Assembly: GCA_017533485.1 (NCBI GenBank)
Contig: JAFXIC010000072.1
Location: 1 to 64,000, forward strand
Direction: 5' to 3'
Length of the DNA stretch: 64,000 nt
Origin: Oscillospiraceae bacterium
Lineage (GTDB): Bacteria; Bacillota; Clostridia; Oscillospirales; Ruminococcaceae
Made by a program: the position numbers and the translations under genes. This document shows, piece by piece, positions 1 through 10,038 of this stretch. Under the pieces are notes generated by a model that worked only from the letters and a program-made list of their open reading frames with translations, was not told the DNA's origin and searched no databases. Position 1 is the first letter of the stretch, and every line of letters starts with the position of its first letter.

Positions 1-61
1 ACTCACTGATGACAGTGAGCCTTGCGATGTACATATGATTCTGGCACGATTTTCACGCAAA

Positions 62-98
62 AAAATTCACGCTTTCATCCCAAGGGACAAAAACGTGA
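62..98 (-). terminator. possible tmRNA terminator
   Basis: Just beyond the tmRNA 3' end the minus strand has a short TCACG/CGTGA stem with an inner TCCC/GGGA pairing, followed by a run of seven T. The stem is weak, so this is only a plausible intrinsic terminator. Confidence 0.4.
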
Positions 99-105
99 GT
101 AAAAT

Positions 106-453
106 TGGTGGAGGCGAGGGGAATTGAACCCCTGTCCGAAAGCCGGTCCATCCGGTCATCTACGAGTGTAGTTTGTCAATTAGATTCCCGAAACGACACG
201 CCGACAAACAGGCTTGTAGAAACGGTAGCTCGTAATGCGACTGCTGCCTCCGAGCGCGAGCGAGCAGACGTTCACCACGTCATGACGCCTGACACCGGAC
301 CCGTGGTATGTTCCGGGCAGACGGACGGCCTTAAGCGGCCATCAAAACGGAATTATTGTTCTCGTTTAAATTTATAAGTTGCACCATTTTCGGGCAGTGC
401 GCCCCGACTCGCCGACCAAACTTCACAACCCCCGTCGAAACCTTTACGCCCCC
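106..453 (-). ncRNA. ssrA: transfer-messenger RNA (tmRNA)
   Basis: tmRNA rescues stalled ribosomes together with SmpB. On the minus strand it begins GGGGGCGTAAAGGTTTCGACGG, the conserved 5' tRNA-like half, and ends in a T-arm (GGTTCAATTCCCC) and an encoded CCA. The terminal GGGGGCG and CGCCTCC halves pair over seven positions including one G-U. Length is about 348 nt, normal for a one-piece tmRNA. The tag reading frame ends at 331 with residues ENNNSVLMAA then TAA, so the degradation tag ends MAA rather than the common LAA. It lies 22 nt downstream of smpB on the same strand, and the pair is probably cotranscribed. Confidence 0.96.
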
Positions 454-475
454 ATGAATTGGAGAAGGAAGCGGA

Positions 476-946
476 TTATTCTCTGCCGCGGCGTTCCTTG
501 ACAATGCGGTCGATTTCGCGATTCGCGGATCGGATTGCGGCATCCTCGCGCTTATCATGAAGTTTTTTACCCCTACAAAGTCCGAGCTGTACTTTGACAC
601 GACTGTCCTTGAAATAGAGAGAAAGGGGAATGAGGGTAAGACCTTGTGTTTTGAGTGTTCCAAAGAGTTTGAGGATTTCGCGTTTGTGCATAAGCAGTCT
701 GCGCGGACGTCTTGGTTCACGGTTAAAGAGATTTCCTTTTTCGTAAGGGGAGATATGCATATCACGGAGAAAGAGTTCGCCTTCTTCGATGGCACACCAA
801 CTGTCCTTGAGATTGACATTTCCTTGGCGGATAGATTTGACCTCGGTTCCGACCAGTTCAATTCCTGCTTCATAGGTTTCGAGGATGAAATAATCGTGAC
901 GGGCTTTACGGTTATCCGCAATTTGTTTTGTTCCGGGCTGACGCAA
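476..946 (-). CDS. smpB: SsrA-binding protein SmpB
   Basis: SmpB binds the tRNA-like domain of tmRNA and delivers it to stalled ribosomes. The 156-residue product contains the family hallmarks [32 protein letters not shown] and the basic C-terminal tail [10 protein letters not shown]...KERRGRE. The start is inferred to be TTG at 946: an AAAGGAG site lies ten bases upstream, while the in-frame GTG two codons further up sits only one base from that site. Reading further upstream gives a hydrophobic stretch unlike SmpB and is rejected. A promoter (TTGACA-N17-TATACT) lies at 981-1009. The tmRNA gene follows immediately, a common adjacency. Confidence 0.95.
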   Translation of the reverse strand: MRQPGTKQIADNRKARHDYFILETYEAGIELVGTEVKSIRQGNVNLKDSWCAIEEGELFLRDMHISPYEKGNLFNREPRRPRRLLMHKREILKLFGTLKTQGLTLIPLSLYFKDSRVKVQLGLCRGKKLHDKREDAAIRSANREIDRIVKERRGRE

Positions 947-980
947 TGACCACACGCTCCTTTCATCCCGATGTTTAATA

Positions 981-1009
981 AGTATATCATGTTGCGGGAG
1001 ATTTGTCAA
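981..1009 (-). promoter_or_regulatory. promoter of smpB-ssrA
   Basis: On the minus strand TTGACA (1009-1004) is separated by exactly 17 bases from TATACT (986-981), about 35 bases upstream of the smpB start. Confidence 0.75.
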
Positions 1010-1087
1010 GTAACGAAACAGAAACAAGAATGTCAAAATCGTAAGAAATCTGTAAAAAATGTTCAGAAGAAAGAAAGGGAAAAGGTA

Positions 1088-1116
1088 TTGCAATTTAAAA
1101 ATGGATATGATATAAT
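1088..1116 (+). promoter_or_regulatory. promoter of the 1182 gene
   Basis: TTGCAA (1088-1093), 17-base spacer, TATAAT (1111-1116), about 65 bases ahead of the next start codon. Confidence 0.65.
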
Positions 1117-1181
1117 AGAAAACAAACAAATGTGTTATTGTTTTTCGGGATGAAATAAAAAATAGAATTGGAGAAAAGATT

Positions 1182-1826
1182 ATGTCAATGGTTACGATTT
1201 TCGCATATCTGGTCACACTGAGTGTATATGCAATCATGGGTGGAGGAATTTTGTTTTTGATTTCTCTGATCATCCGTTCTGAGCGGAAAGTAAAGGAAAA
1301 GAGCTGTAATGTTTACCGTGAAAATGCAATCCTGGAAGGTGTGATTACCGATGCCGCACTGGTCCAGGAACGCAGCAGCAAACCATATCGTTATAGGTAT
1401 GCTGTGCTATATCGGGATCAGAATGGACAGGATCGCCGTGCATTCATCGGCATTCAGACGGATCGTGTGCTGTCGTATGCTGTTGGGATGAAGGTAGTAC
1501 TGCGCCAGTTTCCGAGAACACTGGTCCCGCTCAGAGAAGAGGATAAAAGGTTTGTATTGGATCCAATGCGCGGCGCAGACGGAAGAGTTCCCGAACGTGT
1601 CCGGTTTACAGTGTTCCAGGGTACTGCAATGGATGAAACGGGTACACTGATGCTGGAATCTGATTATGAGACTATGATGGATCACACAAACCATTCCATC
1701 TCCCAGATGAAGAAAGCCTCGAAAGTCCTGAATATCATCGGACTGGTGTTGCTGGTGCCGGGCGTTCTGCTTTTAGTGGGAAGCATATGTTTTATTTTGA
1801 ATATGCGATCGAATGCCACAATCTGA
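1182..1826 (+). CDS. DUF3592-like membrane protein
   Basis: The 214-residue product has one N-terminal membrane segment (about 7-29), a soluble domain (about 45-165) and a second hydrophobic segment near the C-terminus (about 182-205). The soluble part, with [15 protein letters not shown] and later [16 protein letters not shown], resembles the beta-rich domain of DUF3592 proteins, in which a short extracytoplasmic domain sits between two helices. Function is unknown. The start is supported by GGAGAAAAG eight to ten bases upstream. It stops 34 bases before uvrA on the same strand and may be cotranscribed with it. The family assignment is tentative; that it is a membrane protein is clear. Confidence 0.7.
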   Translation: MSMVTIFAYLVTLSVYAIMGGGILFLISLIIRSERKVKEKSCNVYRENAILEGVITDAALVQERSSKPYRYRYAVLYRDQNGQDRRAFIGIQTDRVLSYAVGMKVVLRQFPRTLVPLREEDKRFVLDPMRGADGRVPERVRFTVFQGTAMDETGTLMLESDYETMMDHTNHSISQMKKASKVLNIIGLVLLVPGVLLLVGSICFILNMRSNATI

Positions 1827-1860
1827 TGCCTGATCTTGTATTGCGAAAGGAATAGGATGG

Positions 1861-4686
1861 ATGCTTGATAAAATTATCATCCGCGGGGCGCGGGAACATA
1901 ATCTCAAGAATATCGACTTAGAGATTCCGAGAGATCAATTGGTTGTATTTACAGGACTTTCCGGTTCCGGAAAGTCCTCTCTTGCGTTTGATACGATTTA
2001 TGCGGATGGTCAGCGCCGGTATATGGAGTCGCTGTCATCCTATGCGAGAATGTTTCTGGGACAGATGGAAAAGCCCGATGTGGACAGCATCGATGGATTA
2101 TCACCGGCAATTTCGATTGACCAGAAAACAACCTCAAAGAATCCGCGGTCTACCGTAGGAACCGTAACGGAAATATATGATTATCTGCGTCTGCTGTATG
2201 CGCGAATCGGAATTCCGCATTGTCCGATCTGCGGGGTGGAAATCCAGCAGCAGACAGTCGATCGGATTGCCGATGAAATTCTTCGGCTTGCGGAGGGGAC
2301 AAGAATCCAGCTGTTAGCCCCCATTGTCCGCGGCAGAAAAGGCGAATACAGCAAAGAACTGGAACAGGCAAAAAAATCAGGCTATGTACGAGTTCGCGTG
2401 GACGGCGTGATTTATGACCTTTCGGAGAAGATCACGCTTGATAAAAATAAGAAACACAATATTGAAGTGATCGTAGACCGTCTGGTGGTAAAGGACGGGA
2501 TCAGGACACGACTGACGGATAGTCTTGAAACAACCACAGCACTTTCTGAAGGAATGGTTCTGGTAGATGTAATCGGGGGAGAGGAACAGCTCTATTCGCT
2601 TTCGTATGCGTGTCCTGAGCACGGCATATCCGTCGAAGAATTATCTCCGCGGATGTTCTCGTTCAATAATCCGTTTGGCGCCTGTGAAACCTGTACCGGA
2701 CTGGGCGTGTTTCAGGAATTTGATCCGGAGCTTCTGATGCCGAACCCATCGCTTTCCATTCACGAGGGCGGCTTTAAGGTACTTGGATGGAACTATGCGG
2801 ATCCGAAATCGACATTCAATATGTATGCAAATGCGATTCATAAGGAATTCGGTGTAGATCTGGATAAGCCTGTCTGTGAACTGAGCGAAAAAGAGCGAAA
2901 CCTGTTTTTATATGGTACAGGCAGCCACGCGCTGGATTTGCATCAGGCAATCGAATATGGCGGTGCCGTATATAAGCATCCGTTCGAGGGATTGATTCCG
3001 AATCTGAAACGCCGATACCAGATGGGATCACCGCGTGTCAAAGAAGAACTTGAAGTCTATATGGCCGAGAGTCTCTGTCCCGATTGTCATGGCAAGCGGC
3101 TGAAGAAGGTTTCTCTCCACGTGACAGTTGGGGGAATGGATATTGATACGCTTTGCCGTCATTCGGTAAATGAACTGGTAGAGATTTTTGCTTCCATCAG
3201 CCTGACCGAACGCGAAAAGCTGATTGCGAAACTGATTATCAAGGAAATACGCGCAAGACTTGGATTTTTACAGAGTGTCGGACTTGGATATCTGTCGCTT
3301 TCGCGTGCGGCAGGAACTTTATCAGGCGGCGAAAGTCAGCGTATCCGGCTTGCGACCCAAATCGGTTCGTCACTCATGGGTGTGCTGTATATACTGGATG
3401 AACCGAGTATCGGACTGCATCAGCGGGATAATGAAAAACTGATTGCGACATTAAAGCGGCTGCGGGACTGCGGAAATTCGGTGATTGTCGTCGAACATGA
3501 TGATGATACGATGCGTGCAGCAGATTATATTGTCGATATCGGCCCCGGTGCAGGCGTGCACGGCGGCGAGATCGTCTGTGCTGGCACCTATGATAAAATA
3601 CTGGCGTGTAAGGAGTCGATTACCGGCCAGTATCTGAGCGGAAAAAAATATGTACCGGTTCCTGAAACACGCCGTGCCGGAAATGGCAATCAGCTGACGA
3701 TACACGGTGCGAGCGAGAACAATCTGAAAAATATCACGGCAGCATTTCCGCTCGGTAAATTTATCTGTGTCACAGGTGTATCCGGTTCGGGGAAATCCTC
3801 GCTTGTAAATGAGATTCTCTATAAGCATCTTGCCGCAAAGCTGAATCGAGCGAAACTTCGTCCCGGCGCATTTTCTGCAATCGAGGGCACGGAATATCTG
3901 GATAAAGTTATCTGTATCGACCAGTCACCGATCGGACGGACACCGCGTTCAAATCCTGCGACATATACGGGTGTATTCGGAGATATCCGTGAATTGTTTG
4001 CACAAACGGCAGATGCGAAGCTGCGTGGATATTCCGCAGGCAGATTCTCGTTTAATGTGCGCGGCGGAAGATGCGAGGCGTGTGAGGGCGATGGCATCGT
4101 AAAAATCGAGATGCATTTCCTTCCTGATGTTTATGTACCGTGTGAGGTATGTAAGGGAAGCCGTTATAATCATGAAACGCTGGAAGTCAAGTATAAGGGA
4201 AAAAATATCTATGAAGTGCTGGAGATGACAGTAGAAGAGGGATGTGAATTCTTCTCTGCGATTCCGAAGATTGCACGAAAACTGACGACATTGCGCGAGG
4301 TGGGGCTTGGATATATCAAAATCGGACAGCCTGCAACCACGTTATCGGGCGGTGAAGCACAGCGCGTCAAGCTCTCAACGGAATTACAGAAGCGTTCGAC
4401 CGGAAAGACAATCTATATACTGGATGAACCGACCACAGGTCTGCATCACGCAGATGTGCATCGACTGATTGATGTTCTTCAGAAGCTTGCTGACGCCGGA
4501 AATACGTTGGTTGTGATTGAGCATAATCTGAATGTCATCAAAGTCGCGGATCATATTATAGATTTAGGGCCCGAGGGCGGCGACTGCGGCGGAACGATTG
4601 TCGCAGAAGGCACACCGGAGGAGGTTGCTGCGAATCCGCAGTCTCATACCGGCCATTTCCTGAAACAGGTCTTGAAACAGCCGTAA
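1861..4686 (+). CDS. uvrA: excinuclease ABC subunit A
   Basis: UvrA is the damage-recognition ATPase of nucleotide excision repair and loads UvrB on DNA. The 941-residue product is full length and has two ABC ATPase halves. Walker A motifs [10 protein letters not shown] (about 31-40) and [10 protein letters not shown] (about 638) are present, as are two LSGGE signatures ([12 protein letters not shown] and [12 protein letters not shown]) and ILDEP Walker B motifs. Zinc-binding cysteines are visible: CPICG near residue 121, and CEACEGDG with CEVCKG near 738-764, the DNA-binding zinc finger. Start ATG at 1861 follows AAAGGAATAGG. The gene ends in a strong terminator. Confidence 0.98.
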   Translation: MLDKIIIRGAREHNLKNIDLEIPRDQLVVFTGLSGSGKSSLAFDTIYADGQRRYMESLSSYARMFLGQMEKPDVDSIDGLSPAISIDQKTTSKNPRSTVGTVTEIYDYLRLLYARIGIPHCPICGVEIQQQTVDRIADEILRLAEGTRIQLLAPIVRGRKGEYSKELEQAKKSGYVRVRVDGVIYDLSEKITLDKNKKHNIEVIVDRLVVKDGIRTRLTDSLETTTALSEGMVLVDVIGGEEQLYSLSYACPEHGISVEELSPRMFSFNNPFGACETCTGLGVFQEFDPELLMPNPSLSIHEGGFKVLGWNYADPKSTFNMYANAIHKEFGVDLDKPVCELSEKERNLFLYGTGSHALDLHQAIEYGGAVYKHPFEGLIPNLKRRYQMGSPRVKEELEVYMAESLCPDCHGKRLKKVSLHVTVGGMDIDTLCRHSVNELVEIFASISLTEREKLIAKLIIKEIRARLGFLQSVGLGYLSLSRAAGTLSGGESQRIRLATQIGSSLMGVLYILDEPSIGLHQRDNEKLIATLKRLRDCGNSVIVVEHDDDTMRAADYIVDIGPGAGVHGGEIVCAGTYDKILACKESITGQYLSGKKYVPVPETRRAGNGNQLTIHGASENNLKNITAAFPLGKFICVTGVSGSGKSSLVNEILYKHLAAKLNRAKLRPGAFSAIEGTEYLDKVICIDQSPIGRTPRSNPATYTGVFGDIRELFAQTADAKLRGYSAGRFSFNVRGGRCEACEGDGIVKIEMHFLPDVYVPCEVCKGSRYNHETLEVKYKGKNIYEVLEMTVEEGCEFFSAIPKIARKLTTLREVGLGYIKIGQPATTLSGGEAQRVKLSTELQKRSTGKTIYILDEPTTGLHHADVHRLIDVLQKLADAGNTLVVIEHNLNVIKVADHIIDLGPEGGDCGGTIVAEGTPEEVAANPQSHTGHFLKQVLKQP

Positions 4687-4692
4687 TCTGAA

Positions 4693-4726
4693 AAAAGCAG
4701 CTATGCCGGAGTGCATAGCTGCTTTT
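4693..4726. terminator. bidirectional terminator between convergent genes
   Basis: Fourteen-base perfect inverted repeat, AAAAGCAGCTATGC and its complement, with a six-base loop. It is A-rich on the left and T-rich on the right, so it can serve uvrA and the convergent minus-strand operon. Confidence 0.9.
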
Positions 4727-4746
4727 GGTTATCTGAACAGAATTGA

Positions 4747-4998
4747 TCAGGAGATAATGTTTGAATATGCGGTTTTGGCGGAAATGCCATCGAGTTTTCC
4801 GATTTTTCCGGAAAGTGCGCTGATAATATCCTGCGGCGCGTCAATTGCGACACTAATGATGTTGATGTTTTTCGGCGGATAGGGAAGTCCCATGCGGCCG
4901 ATGATATAGCTTCCGTAGCTGTGCAGAAGAGAATTCAGCTGTGCTACGGAGTCAGGATTTTCTACGATGATGCCGATAATAGCGACTCTTGTTTCCAT
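4747..4998 (-). CDS. TM1266-family iron-only hydrogenase system regulator
   Basis: The 83-residue protein reads METRVAIIGIIVENPDSV, then LLHSYGSYIIGRMGLPYP and ISVAIDAPQDIISALSGK. This is the pattern of the small ferredoxin-fold family (TM1266) annotated as putative [FeFe]-hydrogenase system regulators, often encoded beside hydE/F/G. The biochemical role in the family is not firmly established. GGGAGG lies six bases before the ATG. It is the second gene after the hydrolase at 5024-5548, 25 bases downstream. Here it sits about 25 kb from the hyd maturation genes. Confidence 0.85.
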   Translation of the reverse strand: METRVAIIGIIVENPDSVAQLNSLLHSYGSYIIGRMGLPYPPKNINIISVAIDAPQDIISALSGKIGKLDGISAKTAYSNIIS

Positions 4999-5023
4999 AA
5001 AAACCTCCCGATAATACGTAGAA

Positions 5024-5548
5024 TCAGAGGATATTGATTTGACAGGACTGCATCGTTGTCAGTGCGGCAGTATGAAGCTCCGGAGTGACGCCTGCACAGC
5101 AAGCTGCGTCCACATAGATTTCGGTTTCAGGGAAATGTGCTTTAAGCAGCAGGGCATTGGAGACAACACAGATATCTGTGCAAAGTCCGATCAGGGTGAT
5201 TGTAAAATCCTCGCCATGCGCTGCGTGTTCGATCAGTTCCGGAAGATGCTTTGCTCCAAACGTCAGTTTTTCGACAGCCGTGAATGTCCGGTCAGCCAAA
5301 GCATCCGCAATTTTCTTGTCGAGTTCCCAGCCTTCCGTACCCTTGATGCAGTGCGGAACAGGGAGTTTTTTTCCCTCGGCAGTATCGGAATAGTTTGCGA
5401 AATGCGTGTCATAGGTGACAAAGATTTCGCCGTCGAACGCGCGGATTTTCTCGACCGCATTCGGAAGCATTGCGACCGCTTCTGCGGTTCCGAGTGCACC
5501 GTCTACGATGTCCTTCTGGATGTCTACAACAATCAGAAACTGTTTCAT
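5024..5548 (-). CDS. nicotinamidase-like cysteine hydrolase (isochorismatase fold)
   Basis: The 174-residue product has the cysteine-hydrolase triad: Asp9 (VVDIQKD), Lys94 (VEKLTFG) and Cys127 (GLCTDICV). It also has likely metal ligands Asp47, His49 and His66 in TYDTHF and PVPHCIKGTEGWEL. The HCIKGTEGWEL segment is typical of nicotinamidases, which turn nicotinamide into nicotinate for NAD salvage, so that is the preferred reaction. Other amidohydrolases of the fold cannot be excluded. It is slightly short for PncA. It starts at ATG after AAAGGAGATG and leads a two-gene operon with the TM1266-like regulator. Confidence 0.8.
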   Translation of the reverse strand: MKQFLIVVDIQKDIVDGALGTAEAVAMLPNAVEKIRAFDGEIFVTYDTHFANYSDTAEGKKLPVPHCIKGTEGWELDKKIADALADRTFTAVEKLTFGAKHLPELIEHAAHGEDFTITLIGLCTDICVVSNALLLKAHFPETEIYVDAACCAGVTPELHTAALTTMQSCQINIL

Positions 5549-5649
5549 GGTTTCATCTCCTTTTTGATATTTACAATATGATTATAACACAAAGATAATA
5601 ATATGTCAAGTCTTTTTTGCAGAATATTTGAAATAGAAAGTAGTTTGCG

Positions 5650-5678
5650 TTGACAATCGGATCGTGCCATGCTATAAT
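5650..5678 (+). promoter_or_regulatory. promoter of the DUF2130 gene
   Basis: Perfect TTGACA (5650-5655), 17-base spacer, perfect TATAAT (5673-5678). Confidence 0.85.
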
Positions 5679-5737
5679 AAATGGGAATCAAACAGCGAGA
5701 CCCGATCCAGGGTATAAAAAAGAAAGGTGTGAGGGGA

Positions 5738-7045
5738 ATGCAGGAAATTAAGTGTCCGAAATGCGGCGAAGTATTTCAGGTGGACGAAGCCGGGTATGCC
5801 GCTATCAGTAAGCAGGTTCGTGACAGAGAATTCGAGCAGGAGCTTAGGAAACGTGAAGATGTGCTGAAACAGCTGCACGAAAGGGAAATGGAAGCGGCAG
5901 CGGATAAAACACAGCTTTTGCTGGAACAGAAGCTTTCTCTGATGAAAATGGAGTACGAGGAGAAACTGGCGGCACAAACCGCCGCTTTGACTGCATTGCA
6001 GTCGCAGTCCGAAACGGAGCGTGTCAAAGCCGCCGCGGAACAGCAGAAGCTGCAAAGTGAACTGGAGCGAAAAATTGAGATTCTGGAGGGGAAGCTTGAC
6101 GCACAGAATGCCGAATCGGAAATTCGGATTCAGTCTGCTGTCCAGAATAAGGAAAAAGAGATTTTACAGCTTCAGAATGATTTAAAATCCGCAGAGCTTT
6201 CCCACCGCCAGCAGGAGCAGACCTTGCGGGAACGGTATGAGCTGGAGCTGAAGAATAAGGATGAAGCGATTGCGCGGTATCGTGATTTCAAGACAAGACT
6301 TTCGACAAAAATGATCGGTGAAACACTGGAACAGCATTGTGAGATTACGTTCAACAATCTTCGGACAACCGCATTCCCGACCGCATATTTTGAGAAAGAC
6401 AATGACGCACATACCGGCAGTAAAGGCGACTATATTTTCCGTGATTATGATGAAAGCGGTCTGGAATATATCTCGATTATGTTTGAGATGAAGAACGAGA
6501 TGGAAACGACAGCAACCAAGAAGAAAAACGAAGATTTCTTCAAGGAACTGGATAAAGACCGGCGAGAGAAGAAATGCGAATATGCAGTTTTGGTGTCAAT
6601 GCTGGAGCCGGAAAACGAGCTGTATAATAATGGCATTGTGGATGTATCCTACCGGTATCCGAAGATGTATGTCATCCGTCCGCAGTTTTTCCTGATTCTG
6701 ATATCAATTCTCCGCAATTCCGCAAGAAATTCGCTGGATGCCAAGCGTGAGCTTCAGCAGCTTCGGATGCAGCGATTGGACATGGCGAATTTCGAAGAAA
6801 ACCTGATGAATTTCCGCGATGGCTTTGCACGGAATTACGAGCTTGCGAGCAGCCATTTTGAAAAGGCGGTAGAAGCGATTGATAAATCCATCAGCCAGCT
6901 GGAGAAGACGAAAAAGGAACTGCTGGCGTCGGATCGCCAGCTTCAGCTTGCCAATAAGAAAGCACAGGAATTGACGGTCAAGAAGCTGACGAAGGACAGT
7001 CCGAGTATACGTGCCGAGCTGGAAGCACTCCATTCCGCAACCTAA
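5738..7045 (+). CDS. DUF2130 domain protein
   Basis: The 435-residue protein opens with a zinc-type pair (MQEIKCPKCGEVF, Cys6 and Cys9). A long charged coiled coil follows (about 25-205), then the DUF2130 domain (about 205-385), recognisable by GDYIFRDYDESGLEYISIMFEMKNEM and RREKKCEYAVLVSMLE. A second coiled coil follows to the end. DUF2130 proteins have an unknown role; the central domain has been compared with nuclease-like folds, but I see no basis to assign a reaction. An upstream ATG at 5681 is in frame but lies inside the promoter spacing, so the start at 5738 after AGAAAGG is preferred. Confidence 0.88.
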   Translation: MQEIKCPKCGEVFQVDEAGYAAISKQVRDREFEQELRKREDVLKQLHEREMEAAADKTQLLLEQKLSLMKMEYEEKLAAQTAALTALQSQSETERVKAAAEQQKLQSELERKIEILEGKLDAQNAESEIRIQSAVQNKEKEILQLQNDLKSAELSHRQQEQTLRERYELELKNKDEAIARYRDFKTRLSTKMIGETLEQHCEITFNNLRTTAFPTAYFEKDNDAHTGSKGDYIFRDYDESGLEYISIMFEMKNEMETTATKKKNEDFFKELDKDRREKKCEYAVLVSMLEPENELYNNGIVDVSYRYPKMYVIRPQFFLILISILRNSARNSLDAKRELQQLRMQRLDMANFEENLMNFRDGFARNYELASSHFEKAVEAIDKSISQLEKTKKELLASDRQLQLANKKAQELTVKKLTKDSPSIRAELEALHSAT

Positions 7046-7059
7046 TAATATATCTTTTG

Positions 7060-7097
7060 AAAAAAGCAAGCAAATCGTATGATCTGCTTGCTTTTTT
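7060..7097. terminator. bidirectional terminator
   Basis: AAAAAAGCAAGCA and its perfect complement TGCTTGCTTTTTT flank a 12-base loop between the convergent DUF2130 and rpoD genes. Confidence 0.9.
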
Positions 7098-7099
7098 GA

Positions 7100-8185
7100 T
7101 TAGTCAAGGTAATCGCGGACTTTTTTGCTTCTGCTGGGGTGACGGAGCTTGCGGAGGGCCTTGGCTTCGATTTGACGGATACGTTCACGTGTAACATCGA
7201 ATGCTTTTCCGACTTCTTCGAGTGTGCGGGAACGACCGTCATCCAGACCGAAGCGAAGACGAAGCACCATCGCTTCGCGTTCAGTGAGGGTAGCGAGGAC
7301 TTCATTGAGCTGTTCCTTGAGCATGATATTGGATGCAGCCTCTGTCGGTGCGAGTGCCTGCTCATCAGGGATAAAATCGCCGAGATGGCTGTCTTCTTCC
7401 TCACCAATCGGGGTTTCGAGGGAGACAGGATCCTGTGCGATGCGCATAATTTCGCGGACCTTATCGACCGGCATTTCCAGACGGTCTGCAATTTCTTCAG
7501 CGGTCGGATCGTGGCCGTTTTCATGGAGGAGTTGGCTGGAGATTTTCTTGACCTTTGTGATTGTCTCGACCATATGAACAGGGATACGGATGGTACGCGC
7601 CTGATCTGCGATGGCACACGTAATGGCTTGACGAATCCACCATGTCGCATAGGTAGAGAATTTAAAGCCTTTCGTGTAGTCGAATTTTTCGACAGCCTTA
7701 ATCAGACCGAGGTTACCTTCCTGAATGAGATCGAGGAACTGCATACCGCGTCCGACATATTTTTTTGCGATGGAAACGACAAGACGGAGGTTGGCTTCGG
7801 AGAGACGTTTTTTTGCGTAAGGATCGCCGAGCTGCATTTTTTTTGCGAGCTGTGTTTCTTCTTCCGCAGTAAGAAGGGGAACACGACCGATTTCCTTGAG
7901 ATAGATTTTCACCGGGTCATCAATTGCGATACCCTCTGTGGAGAGCGCCATTTCGAGGTCGTCATTGAGATCTGCGTCCATACCGATTTTGAGATCGGCG
8001 TCATCGGGAACAAAATCATCTACGATTTCGATGTGCATATTTCCGCAGTTATCATAAAAACTGTCGATCTGGTCGCTGTCGAAATCGAGTTCTTCGAACG
8101 CATCGCTGAGTTCTCTGGTAGAAATTTTTCCGCTGGTTTTTGCTTTTTCGAGCAGATGGTCATAGCTTTTCTTATCACTTGGCAT
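7100..8185 (-). CDS. rpoD: RNA polymerase primary sigma factor RpoD/SigA
   Basis: The 361-residue product is the housekeeping sigma-70. Region 1.2/2 is clear in [44 protein letters not shown] and [13 protein letters not shown]. Region 3 follows, and region 4 ends the protein with [19 protein letters not shown] and [21 protein letters not shown] short acidic region 1.1 precedes (about 1-90). It matches Firmicute SigA in length. The start has AAGGAGG eight bases upstream. It is the last gene of the dgt-dnaG-rpoD operon, separated from dnaG by 77 bases, and would recognise the TTGACA/TATAAT promoters seen across the window. Confidence 0.98.
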   Translation of the reverse strand: MPSDKKSYDHLLEKAKTSGKISTRELSDAFEELDFDSDQIDSFYDNCGNMHIEIVDDFVPDDADLKIGMDADLNDDLEMALSTEGIAIDDPVKIYLKEIGRVPLLTAEEETQLAKKMQLGDPYAKKRLSEANLRLVVSIAKKYVGRGMQFLDLIQEGNLGLIKAVEKFDYTKGFKFSTYATWWIRQAITCAIADQARTIRIPVHMVETITKVKKISSQLLHENGHDPTAEEIADRLEMPVDKVREIMRIAQDPVSLETPIGEEEDSHLGDFIPDEQALAPTEAASNIMLKEQLNEVLATLTEREAMVLRLRFGLDDGRSRTLEEVGKAFDVTRERIRQIEAKALRKLRHPSRSKKVRDYLD

Positions 8186-8262
8186 ATTACATCCTCCTTC
8201 ATATTTGGATACTCCGCAACCAATTGAAAGTATCCGTGCCTGATAAATATAATACAGAAAAA

Positions 8263-10017
8263 TCAGATTTTTCCGGAATTTTTACGTTTCAGAGCCGCCG
8301 CCCATTCCTCATCGGAAATATCATCGGGAGAATCGGGTGGAGGCTGATTGGATTTCAGGAGCTGTGCGCAGTCATGTACAGCCTTCTCGGTAATTGCGAT
8401 ATCATCATGCCTTGCGAGAATACCCGTGATATGTCCCATTTCCGAGGGTGAGAACTGTTGGGAGAAGATGGAGAGGGAGAAATTATTTCCTTGCACAATC
8501 GCGTCCCGAAAACATACGAGAATGCGGCGGTTGAGGTCAGTGACAAATTCCTCCGGGGAGATGAGTCGGAGCACATCGGTGAGTGCATCGGGGTGACGGA
8601 AGAGATAGCATAGAATCTGTTCTTCCGCCTTTGCCTCACGCCGATGGGAATTGGCATCGGGGTTGACCGGATCGCGCATCTGAACCTGTGTTGAGAGGGA
8701 ACGCCAGTTTGTTTTTTTTCGGATGTTCTCACGTTTTTTGAGTTCCTGATTGACCTGCGCACGAATTGCCTCGACAGCAATTTCATATTCTTTTGAGACT
8801 TTTGAGAGATAGACTTCGCGTTCGAGGACATTGGAGATGTCGGCGAGTACGGAAGTTACTTTCTGGAGCGCAGTATTTTTCTCGCTGACATTGTTGATAT
8901 CGAGTCCGTTTTTGCACTGTTCGAGCTGGAAGCTCACAGCGTCATCGGCTTCTTCTAAGAGAAGACGGAACCTGGATGCTCCGAATTTCTTGATATATTC
9001 GTCGGGATCTTTCGCACCCTCCATGCGGAGAATTCTGGTGGTGATGCCGACGCTGTGGAGAAGGTTGACAGCCTTTCTCGCGGAGGTTTGTCCGGCATGA
9101 TCGCTGTCATAGGAGATAATGACCTCGTCGCAGTATTGCCGCATCAGACGGCATTGTGATGGGGTGAGTGCAGTACCGAGCGTTGCGACAACATTTTCAA
9201 ATCCAGCCTGATGGATTGCAATGACATCGAGATAGCCCTCGGCGAGAATCAGTCGTTTGGACTGTGATTTTTTCGCGAAATTGAGGGAAAACAGTGTATC
9301 ACCCTTTTTATAGACCGGCGTATCGGAGGAATTGAGATATTTGGGTTCGCCATCTTTTTCGATGGTTCTTCCGCCGAATGCGATGATACTGCCGCGGAGG
9401 TCGATAATGGGAAAAATGACACGATTGCGGAACCTGTCATAGAGCGAACCTGTTCTTGCGGAACGGCTGCAAAGATTGGCGGTCAGGAGTTCTTCTTCCG
9501 AGAAACCGAGCTTCTGCATGGCTTTTGCGAGATCATCCCAACGATCGCCGGCAAAACCAAGACCATATTTTTTAACGGTTTCAGGTTTGAGCCCACGATT
9601 TGCAAGATACTGAAGGCCTCGCTTGTCCGCACCGCCCAGCTGAGCGTAATAGTAATTTGCTGCCGCGCGGTTGAGTTCAAAAATCCGCATTCGCTGCTGT
9701 GATTTTCGGCGTTCCGCGTCATCTCTCGGAACTGTCATACCGGCGTTTTCGGCAAGCATTTCCACGGCTTCGATATAGCTGACGCTTTCGATTTTCATGA
9801 GAAAGGTAATGACATCGCCGCCGACATGGCAGCCGAAGCAGTAGAAGTGAGGATCCTGGGTATTCGCGTAAACGATGCAGGATGGCGTTTTTTCGCTATG
9901 GAAGGGACAGCAGCATTTGAGCAGATTGCCGGCGCGCTGAAGGGCTGTGTAGCGGCCCATGACCTGTTCGATGGGGTTTGCCTGTTTCAGTTGAAATAGG
10001 AAATCCTGAGGGAGCAA
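8263..10017 (-). CDS. dnaG: DNA primase DnaG
   Basis: DnaG synthesises RNA primers at the replication fork. The 584-residue protein has the CHC2 zinc finger ([12 protein letters not shown]...CFGCHVGGD, about 36-65), then the TOPRIM catalytic core ([31 protein letters not shown]) and a C-terminal helicase-interaction region. Start is TTG at 10017, preceded by AAAGGCGG nine bases upstream; no better ATG exists upstream in frame. It lies between dgt and rpoD, an arrangement known in several Clostridia and equivalent to the classical macromolecular-synthesis operon. Confidence 0.97.
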   Translation of the reverse strand: MLPQDFLFQLKQANPIEQVMGRYTALQRAGNLLKCCCPFHSEKTPSCIVYANTQDPHFYCFGCHVGGDVITFLMKIESVSYIEAVEMLAENAGMTVPRDDAERRKSQQRMRIFELNRAAANYYYAQLGGADKRGLQYLANRGLKPETVKKYGLGFAGDRWDDLAKAMQKLGFSEEELLTANLCSRSARTGSLYDRFRNRVIFPIIDLRGSIIAFGGRTIEKDGEPKYLNSSDTPVYKKGDTLFSLNFAKKSQSKRLILAEGYLDVIAIHQAGFENVVATLGTALTPSQCRLMRQYCDEVIISYDSDHAGQTSARKAVNLLHSVGITTRILRMEGAKDPDEYIKKFGASRFRLLLEEADDAVSFQLEQCKNGLDINNVSEKNTALQKVTSVLADISNVLEREVYLSKVSKEYEIAVEAIRAQVNQELKKRENIRKKTNWRSLSTQVQMRDPVNPDANSHRREAKAEEQILCYLFRHPDALTDVLRLISPEEFVTDLNRRILVCFRDAIVQGNNFSLSIFSQQFSPSEMGHITGILARHDDIAITEKAVHDCAQLLKSNQPPPDSPDDISDEEWAAALKRKNSGKI

Positions 10018-10038
10018 TCTGCGTCACCGCCTTTCGAG

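Noticed and set aside
331..990. 219-codon minus-strand frame across smpB and ssrA
   Set aside because: It runs in the wrong frame through smpB and through the tmRNA; only its last residues are meaningful, as the tmRNA tag.
7139..8227. 362-codon plus-strand frame opposite rpoD
   Set aside because: Shadow of rpoD; no domain and no ribosome site.
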